Assembly (NCBI GenBank): GCA_030039715.1
Contig: JASHVA010000172.1
Location: forward strand, 1-6,303
Reading direction: 5' to 3'
Length of the DNA: 6,303 bases
Source: Thermoplasmata archaeon
GTDB lineage: Archaea; Thermoplasmatota; Thermoplasmata; Lutacidiplasmatales; UBA184
In this document: positions 1 to 5,651 of the stretch, one piece after another
How the letters are laid out: each line of letters opens with the position of its first letter
Position numbering within the stretch: the first letter of the stretch is position 1
Made by a program: the position numbers and the translations under genes
The notes under the pieces: generated by a model
The model's database searches: none
What the model was told of the DNA's origin: nothing
The model's input: only the letters and a program-made list of their open reading frames with translations

Positions 1-1
1 G

Positions 2-271
2 GCGCTCGACGCGTTCGTCGCCTCCTCGCAGGAGCGCGTGACGGGCGAGGTCGCGCTCAAGCTCTACAAGGGCAGCGCGAAGGTCGTCGGGCGCCGCTCC
101 CCGTTCTCGATCTACCAGCACAGTCTCGCGACGTACTCGACCGGCGACCGGTTCCGCCCCGAGATGTCGGAGGGGTTCATCTACGTCTGGGGACTGCCCG
201 CGCGGACCTGGGCCGCGATCGGCGCCTCGCCGGCCGCGCCGTCGCCGCGGGCGGCGAAGTACCGCCCGTAG
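2..271 (+). CDS. argG: Argininosuccinate synthase, C-terminal fragment (5' end outside window)
   Basis: This is the last 89 codons of an argininosuccinate synthase, read in frame 2 from the window edge to a TAG stop at 269-271. The enzyme condenses citrulline and aspartate with ATP to give argininosuccinate in the cytoplasm, the penultimate step of arginine synthesis. The visible part matches the family's C-terminal domain: a TGEVALKLYKGSAKVVGR segment, then SPFSIYQHSLATYSTGD, then EGFIYVWGLP close to the end. These correspond to the conserved 'KLYKG..VVGR.SP.SLY...LATY' and 'GFI..WGLP' blocks involved in tetramer contacts. The ATP-binding N-terminal domain lies outside the window. A GTG at 38 is internal and not a start. 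The gene ends 15 nt before argH, which performs the next reaction, so the two are very probably co-transcribed. Confidence 0.95.
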   Translation, partial: ALDAFVASSQERVTGEVALKLYKGSAKVVGRRSPFSIYQHSLATYSTGDRFRPEMSEGFIYVWGLPARTWAAIGASPAAPSPRAAKYRP

Positions 272-272
272 C

Positions 273-278
273 GAGGAT
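273..278 (+). promoter_or_regulatory. Ribosome binding site for argH
   Basis: GAGGAT lies in the 15-nt gap after the argG stop, 8 nt before the ATG at 287. It favours that ATG over the second in-frame ATG at 296, which would be 17 nt away. The match to the archaeal consensus GGAGGTGA is partial. Confidence 0.5.
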
Positions 279-286
279 TCCGGTCG

Positions 287-1666
287 ATGCCTGCGATGAG
301 TGAGCGCACGCCCGCGCCGTCGTACGTCCGGACCCCGTCCGCGGCGTTCCTGCGGTCGCTCGCCGTCGACCGTCCGCTGGCCCGATACGACCTCGCCGGC
401 TCGGTCGCGCACGTCGAGATGCTCGGTTCGGCCGGGCTGCTCTCCGCGGCCGAGGTCGCGAGCCTCGTCGGCGGGTTGCGCCAGATCGCTCGCGAGATCG
501 CGGGCGGCACGTTCCCGTGGCGGGACGACCTCGAGGACGTCCACACCAACGTCGAGGTGCGGCTGACCGAGCTCGTCGGGCCGGTCGGCGGCAAGGTCCA
601 CACGGCCCGAAGCCGCAACGACCAGGTCGCGCTCGACGAGCGGCTCTTCCTCCGCGCCGCCGTCGCGTCGGTGGGCGCCTCGCTCGCCGACCTCTCGGCC
701 GCGCTTCTCGTCCGCGCCGCGGGCGCGCTCGAGGTCCCGATGCCGGGGTACACCCATCTCCAGCGGGCCCAGCCGATCACGGTCGGCCACTGGTTGCTCG
801 CGCATTTCTGGCGGTTCGAGCGGGACCTCGACCGCCTCCTTGCGACCGCCCGGCGGGCTGACGTCTCGCCGCTCGGCGCCGGCGCCCTCGCGGGCTCCAC
901 GCTCCCGATCGACCCGGCGCGCGTCGCGGCGCGCCTAGGCTTCTCGGCCGCTTTCGAGAACTCGCTCGATGCGGTCAGCGACCGCGACCCGCTCGCGGAG
1001 CTGCTCTTCGACCTCGCGCTCGCCGGGGTCCACGCGAGCGCGCTCGGCGAGGAGATCGTCCTGTTCGCCTCGAAGGAGTTCGGCTTCGTCGCGCGCACGC
1101 CGGCCCTCGGGTCGGGCAGCAGCCAGATGCCGCAGAAGCGGAACCCCGACGTCGCGGAGCTCGTCCGGGGGAAGGCCGGCCGGCAGATCGGCGACCTCGT
1201 CGCGCTGCTCTCCACGCTGAAGGGGCTGCCGCTCGCCTACGACCGGGACCTCCAGGAGGACAAGGCGCCGGTGCTCGATTCCCTTACGACCGCGACGGAC
1301 GTGCTCGGCGCGCTCGCCCCGCTCGTCGCCGCCCTCGAGTTCGACGGCGTTCGGCTCGCGGAGGCCGCCCAGGACCCCGAGCTCTACGCGACCGACGCCG
1401 CGGAGCGCCGCGCGGCCGCCGGCGTGCCGTTCCGAGAGGCGCACGCGGAGGTCGCCCGGACGCTGGGCACGACGGACCCCGCGTCCCCGCCCGACCCGCT
1501 CGCGGCGGTCGCGCTCCGGTCCGCCCCCGGAGGCCCCGCGCCCGCGACCGTTCGCCAGCAGCTCGCGCACGCCCGGACGCGGCTCGCCGCGCATCGGGAT
1601 TCGCTCTCCTCGCTCGCCCGGAAGGTCGAGCTCGTCGAGGATTTGTTGAACGAGGGACCACGATGA
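287..1666 (+). CDS. argH: Argininosuccinate lyase
   Basis: A 459-residue cytoplasmic enzyme of the fumarase/aspartase superfamily that splits argininosuccinate into arginine and fumarate, the last step of arginine synthesis. The length is typical of the family (about 450-490). The three superfamily signatures are present: HTARSRNDQ (residues 106-113), GYTHLQRAQP with the catalytic-type His157 (154-163), and the mobile loop GSSQMPQKRNPD (277-288) carrying the catalytic serine. The C-terminal YATDAAERRAAAGVPFREAH block (367-386) is also standard. The start at ATG 287 has a GAGG upstream; ATG 296 is a possible alternative. No earlier start is possible because the argG TAG stop is in the same frame. 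The N-terminus lacks the LWGGRF motif usual in bacterial ArgH and opens instead with a short SER/TPAPSYVRTPSAAFL stretch. The stop codon overlaps the lysW start (ATGA), implying translational coupling. Confidence 0.96.
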   Translation: MPAMSERTPAPSYVRTPSAAFLRSLAVDRPLARYDLAGSVAHVEMLGSAGLLSAAEVASLVGGLRQIAREIAGGTFPWRDDLEDVHTNVEVRLTELVGPVGGKVHTARSRNDQVALDERLFLRAAVASVGASLADLSAALLVRAAGALEVPMPGYTHLQRAQPITVGHWLLAHFWRFERDLDRLLATARRADVSPLGAGALAGSTLPIDPARVAARLGFSAAFENSLDAVSDRDPLAELLFDLALAGVHASALGEEIVLFASKEFGFVARTPALGSGSSQMPQKRNPDVAELVRGKAGRQIGDLVALLSTLKGLPLAYDRDLQEDKAPVLDSLTTATDVLGALAPLVAALEFDGVRLAEAAQDPELYATDAAERRAAAGVPFREAHAEVARTLGTTDPASPPDPLAAVALRSAPGGPAPATVRQQLAHARTRLAAHRDSLSSLARKVELVEDLLNEGPR

Positions 1667-1824
1667 CACAGTGCCCAGAGTGCGAAGCGGAAGTGGACGA
1701 GAACGACAAGGTGCTGGGGGAGGTCTTCCCCTGCCCGGACTGCGGTACGGAGCTCGAGGTGTTCGGGACCGCGCCGTTCGCCGTGCAACCGGCCCCGAAG
1801 GAAGCCGAGGATTGGGGTGAGTGA
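1663..1824 (+). CDS. lysW: LysW amino-group carrier protein
   Basis: A 53-residue protein, too short for many gene callers. It is the carrier that caps the alpha-amino group of glutamate (arginine route) or alpha-aminoadipate (lysine route) through an isopeptide bond to its C-terminal Glu. The N-terminal zinc-binding unit has two CxxC pairs, C4-PE-C7 and C24-PD-C27, followed by the GTELEVF strand. The tail ends in the family hallmark E-D-W-G-E (49-53), with Glu53 as attachment site. The protein is strongly acidic (14 Asp/Glu against 2 Lys), as known for LysW, which docks on basic patches of its partner enzymes. The ATG overlaps the argH stop as ATGA, and GAGGG at 1652-1656 serves as a ribosome binding site 6 nt upstream. 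The last 8 nt overlap the start of lysX, its ligase. Identification is very secure from the tail, the cysteines and the context. Confidence 0.95.
   Translation: MTQCPECEAEVDENDKVLGEVFPCPDCGTELEVFGTAPFAVQPAPKEAEDWGE
1807..1810 (+). promoter_or_regulatory. Ribosome binding site for lysX inside the lysW tail codons
   Basis: GAGG at 1807-1810, six nt before the GTG start at 1817, is made by the codons for Glu49-Asp50 of LysW. It supports GTG 1817 as the lysX start and gives an 8-nt gene overlap. Confidence 0.5.
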
Positions 1825-2668
1825 CGGCTTTCGGCTCGGGGTCTTCTACACGATCGTCCGGCCCGAGGAGAAGTGGATCCTCGCGGCCGCGGAGTCGCGG
1901 GGCCTCGCGGTCGTCCGCATCGATGACGGCGAGGTGACGTTCGGCCTCGACCGGCCCGACGTCACGGCCGACGTCGTCCTCAACCGCTCCGTCAGCCACA
2001 CGCGCTCGCTCTATGCGACCCGCTGCTTCGCCCACTACGGCATCCCGACGGTCAACGCTCCCGATGTCGTGGAGGTCGCGGGCGACAAGGTGCTCGCCTC
2101 GCTCCGGCTCGCCGAGCGCGGCGTGCCGACGCCGAAGACCGTCATCGCGCTCTCGCCCGAGGCCGCGCTGAAAGCGCTCGAGCGCGTCGGTTACCCTGCG
2201 GTCCTGAAGCCGGCCGTCGGCTCGTGGGGCCGCCTGATGGCGAAGGTCCGCTCGCCCGAGGAGGCCGAGCAGATCATCGAGCACAAGAGCGCGCTCGGTG
2301 CGCCGATCCACTCGGTCTTCTACGTCCAGGAATTCGTCCCCAAGCCCGAACGCGACCTCCGGGTCTTCGTCGTCGGGGACCGGGTCGTTGCCGGAATGGT
2401 CCGCCGCTCGAGCGACTGGCGGACGAACGCCGCCCGCGGCGGCACGACCGAGGCGCTCCCGATCTCGGAGGAGCTCGCCGAGCTCTCCCGGCGGGCGGCG
2501 GAGGCGATGGGCGGCGGCGTCCTCGCGGTCGACCTCATGGAGTCGCCGCAGGGGCTCGTGGTGCACGAGGTGAACCCGACGCCGGAATTCAAGGCGCTCA
2601 CGGCCGCGACCGGCGCGGACGTGGCCGGCGCGATCGTCGACTACACGGTCGGGGTCGGGCGCCGATGA
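1817..2668 (+). CDS. lysX: LysW-glutamate/alpha-aminoadipate ligase (ATP-grasp; LysX/ArgX family)
   Basis: A 283-residue ATP-grasp ligase of the RimK-related LysX/ArgX family. It uses ATP to join the alpha-amino group of glutamate (ArgX) or alpha-aminoadipate (LysX) to the C-terminal Glu of LysW, the first committed step of the carrier pathway. Visible elements are the N-terminal pre-ATP-grasp domain (1-85); GDK at 89-91; KPAVGSWGR at 131-139 (ATP-binding lysine and glycine loop); the hinge YVQEFV at 169-174; DLRVFVVGD at 180-188; WRTNAARGG at 201-209; AVDL at 237-240; and EVNPTPEFK at 251-259 with metal-binding Glu/Asn. Length matches the family (about 270-290). The GTG start gives an N-terminus (FRLGVFYTIVRPEEK) that aligns with other members. 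It sits directly after lysW and overlaps argC by ATGA. With argG and argH in the cluster, glutamate is the more likely substrate, but substrate choice cannot be fixed from the sequence alone. Confidence 0.92.
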   Translation: MSDGFRLGVFYTIVRPEEKWILAAAESRGLAVVRIDDGEVTFGLDRPDVTADVVLNRSVSHTRSLYATRCFAHYGIPTVNAPDVVEVAGDKVLASLRLAERGVPTPKTVIALSPEAALKALERVGYPAVLKPAVGSWGRLMAKVRSPEEAEQIIEHKSALGAPIHSVFYVQEFVPKPERDLRVFVVGDRVVAGMVRRSSDWRTNAARGGTTEALPISEELAELSRRAAEAMGGGVLAVDLMESPQGLVVHEVNPTPEFKALTAATGADVAGAIVDYTVGVGRR

Positions 2669-3690
2669 AGGCCGCGGTCGTCGGCGGATCCGGGTACGTC
2701 GGCGGCGAGCTCCTCCGCCTTCTCCTCCGGCACCCCGAGGTCGAGGTCGTGCAGGTCACGTCCGACTCGATGGCCGGAAAGGCGGTCGGACGCGCCCACC
2801 CGAACCTTCGGCGAGCGACCGAGCTCCTCTTCGTGCCCCACTCCGCGCTCGACTCAGCGGACGTCACGTTCCTCGCCACGCCGCACGGCGAGGCGATGGC
2901 GAGAGTGCCGGAGCTCCTCGACCGCGGGGGGATCGTGATCGACCTCTCGGCCGACTATCGCCTGCGGGACGCGCGGCGGTATCCCGAGTACTACCGGACC
3001 GAGCACGCGCACCCCGAGCTCCTCGCGGAGGCGGTGTACGGCCTCCCCGAGCTGCATCGCGAGGCGCTCCGCTCCGCCCGGCTCATCGCGGTCCCGGGCT
3101 GCATCGCCACCGCCTCGATCCTTGCGCTCCATCCGCTCGTGCGGTCCGGCCTCCTCGCGCCGCGCGCGGTCGTGGTCGACGCGAAGAGCGGCTCGTCGGC
3201 GAGCGGGCAGGAGCCCGGCCCGGCGGGCTCGCACGCCGAGCGCTCGGGCGTGATGCGCGCGTACGCGCCGGCGGGCCACCGTCACACGGCCGAGATCGAA
3301 CAGGAGACCGGCGTCACCGTCGCCCTCTCCTGCCACGCGGTCGAGGCAGTGCGCGGCGTCCTCGCGACCGTCCACGCGTTCGTCGCGCGCCCGGTCGAGG
3401 AGAAGGAGCTGTGGCGGACGTATCGGGCGGCGTACGGGAAGGAACCGTTCGTGCGGCTCGTCCACGAGTCGGAGGGAATCCACCGCGAGCCCGAACCGAA
3501 GATCCTCGCCGGCACGAACTTCTGCGATGTCGGCTTCGCCGCCGATCCGCACGCCGAACGCGTCGTGGCGATCGCGGCGCTCGACAACCTCATGAAGGGG
3601 GCCGCGGGCAACGCCGTCCAGTGCCTCAATGTCCGGGCCGGCTGGCCCGAGACGACCGGCCTCGATTTCCTCGGCCTCCATCCGCTCTGA
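2665..3690 (+). CDS. argC: LysW-glutamyl/aminoadipyl phosphate reductase (ArgC/LysY family)
   Basis: A 341-residue NADPH-dependent reductase of the ArgC family, LysY branch. It reduces the LysW-bound gamma-glutamyl (or delta-aminoadipyl) phosphate to the semialdehyde. The N-terminal Rossmann loop GGSGYVGGEL (7-16) is followed by LATPHGEA (70-77) and DLSADYRL (93-100). The catalytic cysteine is Cys146 in VPGCIATAS, and the substrate-binding segments are KSGSSASG (174-181) and GHRHTAEIEQ (204-213). The C-terminal helix motif DNLMKGAAGNAVQ (307-319) is typical. The PGCIATA and GHRHTAEI forms resemble the LysW-dependent LysY enzymes more than the acetyl-glutamyl ones. The start ATG overlaps the lysX stop as ATGA. 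No convincing Shine-Dalgarno precedes it, so translation probably relies on coupling to lysX. A longer open frame upstream of 2665 is only an out-of-frame extension over lysX. Confidence 0.94.
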   Translation: MKAAVVGGSGYVGGELLRLLLRHPEVEVVQVTSDSMAGKAVGRAHPNLRRATELLFVPHSALDSADVTFLATPHGEAMARVPELLDRGGIVIDLSADYRLRDARRYPEYYRTEHAHPELLAEAVYGLPELHREALRSARLIAVPGCIATASILALHPLVRSGLLAPRAVVVDAKSGSSASGQEPGPAGSHAERSGVMRAYAPAGHRHTAEIEQETGVTVALSCHAVEAVRGVLATVHAFVARPVEEKELWRTYRAAYGKEPFVRLVHESEGIHREPEPKILAGTNFCDVGFAADPHAERVVAIAALDNLMKGAAGNAVQCLNVRAGWPETTGLDFLGLHPL

Positions 3691-3699
3691 GGGCCTTCG

Positions 3700-4494
3700 A
3701 TGACGATCGTGGTGAAGGTGGGGGGCGCCGCCGGCAACTCGCTCGAAGAGGTGCTCGACGACCTCGCCGGACGCCGCGACTACGTGCTCGTCCACGGTGG
3801 CTCGGAGCGCGTCGATCGGCTCGGCGAGGCGCTGGGGCGCCCCGCCCAGTACTACACGGCGCCGAGCGGGGTGGTGTCGCGACGGAGCGACCCCGCCCAT
3901 CTCGAGGTCGTCGTGCTCGCGCTCGCGGGCGCGGTGCAGACGGAGATCGTCGCCCGCCTCTTCGCCCGCGGCGTGCGGGCGATCGGGCTCTCGGGCGTCG
4001 ACGCCGGACTCCTCCTCGCCCGGCGGAAGGAAGGGGCGCGCGAGGTCGTCGACGGTCGGGTCCTCCGCGTGGCGGACGACCGGTCCGGCCGGGTGGAGCG
4101 CGTGGACGCCGCGCTCCTCGAGAGCCTCCTCGGGCTCGGGCTCGTGCCGGTCGTCGGTCCCCCCGCCGTCACCGCGACGGGGGAGGTCGTGAACGTCGAC
4201 GCCGACCGAGTGGCGGCGGAGATCGCGGTCGCGCTCGGTGCCGAAACGCTGCTGCTGCTGACGAACGTGGCGGGGGTGCTGCGGGACCGGGACGACGCGG
4301 CGTCCCGGGTCGCGACCGTCGGGCGCGATGCCATCGACACGGTGCTCCCGCTCGCCGAGGGCCGCATGCGGAAGAAAGTCCTCGCCGCCCAGACCGCCCT
4401 CGCGGGCGGGGTCGGCCGGGTCGTCATCGCCTCGTCGTCGGGAAGTTCGCCCGTCGCCCGGGCGCTCGCGGGCGACGGGACGGTGTTCGCATGA
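3700..4494 (+). CDS. lysZ: LysW-glutamate/aminoadipate kinase (LysZ/ArgB family)
   Basis: A 264-residue amino-acid kinase that phosphorylates the side-chain carboxylate of the LysW-bound glutamate or aminoadipate, the second step of the carrier pathway. It has the amino-acid-kinase fold signatures: K6-V-G-G9 near the N-terminus, VHGGS at 31-35, GLSGVDAG at 96-103, VNVDADRVA at 164-172 and LTNVAGVL at 187-194, plus GRMRKKVLAA at 221-230 in the position of the second conserved Lys. The YYTAPSGVVSR stretch (51-61) after the HGG loop is characteristic of LysZ-type kinases rather than acetylglutamate kinases, consistent with a protein-bound substrate. Length is normal. The gene starts 9 nt after the argC stop, with GAGGG at 3689-3693 overlapping that stop and lying 6 nt before the ATG. 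Its own stop overlaps the next gene as ATGA. Confidence 0.93.
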   Translation: MTIVVKVGGAAGNSLEEVLDDLAGRRDYVLVHGGSERVDRLGEALGRPAQYYTAPSGVVSRRSDPAHLEVVVLALAGAVQTEIVARLFARGVRAIGLSGVDAGLLLARRKEGAREVVDGRVLRVADDRSGRVERVDAALLESLLGLGLVPVVGPPAVTATGEVVNVDADRVAAEIAVALGAETLLLLTNVAGVLRDRDDAASRVATVGRDAIDTVLPLAEGRMRKKVLAAQTALAGGVGRVVIASSSGSSPVARALAGDGTVFA

Positions 4495-5651
4495 CCGAGC
4501 CGTCGCCGTCCGCCGAGTTCGCGGGCACCGCCCAGCGACCCCTCTCGATCGTCCGCGCGGACGGGGCGGGGCTGTTCGATGAGACCGGGCGGCGGTTCGT
4601 GGACCTCGGTGCGACGCACGGCGCCGGTAGCCTGGGGGCCGCGAACCCCGAAGTGGCGGCCGCGATCGCGACCCAGGCTCGTTCGCTCCTCTACCTCGGC
4701 TCCGGCTATCGCTCGCCCGTCCGGGCGGCGTTCCTCGAGAAGCTGCTCGGGCTGCTGCCGCCGTCGTTCGGGCGCGTCTTCCTCTCCAACTCCGGCACGG
4801 AAGCGGTCGAGGCCGGGATCAAGATCGCCCGGAGCGCGACCGGTCGAACGAAGGTCGTCGCCGCGCGGCGCGGGTTCCACGGACGGACGATGGGATCGCT
4901 CAGCGCCACCTGGAGGAAGGAGCTCAGGGAGCCGTTCGAGCCCCTCGTCCCCGGCTTCGAGCACGTCCCGTTCAACGACCCGACGGCCCTCGAGTCGGCG
5001 GTCGACGACGCGACCGCGCTCGTGCTGCTCGAGCCGGTGCAGGGAGAGGGCGGCGTCCACGTCGCGACCGAGGAGTTCCTGCGAGCGGCCCGGGCGGCCT
5101 GCGACCGGACCGGGTCGCTCCTCGCGTTCGACGAGGTCCAGACCGGCGTCGCGCGCACGGGCCGGCTCTTCGCCTTCCAGCGATGGAACGTCGTGCCCGA
5201 CCTCCTCCTGCTCGCGAAGTCGCTCGCCGGCGGGGTCCCGATCGGCGCGACCGTCACGACCCGCGAGGTCGAAGGGCGTTTCCGCGGGAGCCACCACTCG
5301 ACGTTCGGGGGCAACCCGCTCGCCTGCGCCGCGGGCCTCGCCGCGCTCGACTTCGTCGTGCGCGAGCGCCTCGCCGAACGGGCGGAGCGACTCGGCGACG
5401 TCGCCCGTCGACGCCTCGCGCGTCTTCCCGCCGAGCGCGTCCGCGAGGTCCGGGGCCTGGGCCTCCTCCTCGGGATCGAGCTGCGAGAGAAGGTCGCTCC
5501 GTACCTCGCCGCCCTCGAGGCCCGGGGGTTCCTCGCGATCGCGGCGGGCGCGACGGTGCTGCGGCTCCTCCCTCCCCTCGTCATCGAGGAGCGAGACTGG
5601 GACGCGGGACTCTCGGCGATCGAGGAGGTGGTGGCCCACGGAGGCCGGTGA
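4491..5651 (+). CDS. lysJ: LysW-glutamate/aminoadipate semialdehyde aminotransferase (LysJ/ArgD family)
   Basis: A 386-residue class III pyridoxal-phosphate aminotransferase of the ArgD/LysJ family. It transfers an amino group from glutamate to the LysW-bound semialdehyde, giving LysW-ornithine or LysW-lysine. Motifs in order: SNSGTEA (99-105, phosphate binding), FHGRTMGSL (129-137), EPVQGEGGV (181-189), FDEVQTG (213-219, Asp contacting the cofactor pyridine nitrogen), the Schiff-base lysine K243 in LAKSLAGGVPIGA, HSTFGGNP (269-276) and LRLLPPL (357-363). Length is in the normal range. The ATG overlaps the lysZ stop as ATGA. No strong Shine-Dalgarno is visible, so coupled translation is likely. 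The 3' end carries GGAGGTG as Glu-Glu-Val codons and its TGA overlaps a GTG (GTGA at 5648-5651), which matters for the start of lysK. Whether it uses the C5 or C6 substrate, or both, cannot be told from this sequence. Confidence 0.94.
   Translation: MTEPSPSAEFAGTAQRPLSIVRADGAGLFDETGRRFVDLGATHGAGSLGAANPEVAAAIATQARSLLYLGSGYRSPVRAAFLEKLLGLLPPSFGRVFLSNSGTEAVEAGIKIARSATGRTKVVAARRGFHGRTMGSLSATWRKELREPFEPLVPGFEHVPFNDPTALESAVDDATALVLLEPVQGEGGVHVATEEFLRAARAACDRTGSLLAFDEVQTGVARTGRLFAFQRWNVVPDLLLLAKSLAGGVPIGATVTTREVEGRFRGSHHSTFGGNPLACAAGLAALDFVVRERLAERAERLGDVARRRLARLPAERVREVRGLGLLLGIELREKVAPYLAALEARGFLAIAAGATVLRLLPPLVIEERDWDAGLSAIEEVVAHGGR
5624..5630 (+). promoter_or_regulatory. Shine-Dalgarno-like GGAGGTG before lysK
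   Basis: GGAGGTG is the best match in the window to the archaeal consensus and ends 7 nt before the ACG at 5638, the candidate non-standard lysK start. It also encodes Glu-Glu-Val of LysJ, so it may be coincidental. A second GGAGG at 5640-5644 lies only 3 nt before the GTG at 5648. Confidence 0.4.

Noticed and set aside
272..286. A possible promoter or terminator between argG and argH
   Set aside because: The gap is only 15 nt, holds a ribosome-site-like GAGGAT, and shows no TATA/BRE element, T-run or hairpin.
935..2566. A 543-codon open frame on the minus strand opposite argH and lysX
   Set aside because: It is antisense to two clearly conserved genes. Its translation is Arg/Glu/Gly/Asp-rich low-complexity text with no recognisable motif, as expected from GC-rich codon usage on the opposite strand.
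2224..2664. A possible N-terminal extension of ArgC overlapping lysX
   Set aside because: The extension is a frame-shifted shadow of lysX without conserved content. ArgC homology begins exactly at MKAAVVGGSGYVGG from ATG 2665.
3852..5639. A 595-codon open frame on the minus strand opposite lysZ and lysJ
   Set aside because: Same reasoning: high GC removes stop codons from the antisense frame. The translation has no family features and the sense strand is fully explained.
3411..5651. A 746-codon plus-strand open frame that could suggest a fusion upstream of lysJ
   Set aside because: The part before 4491 is out of frame with argC and lysZ and reads as Arg/Gly-rich noise. LysJ homology starts at the ATGA overlap, so there is no fusion.
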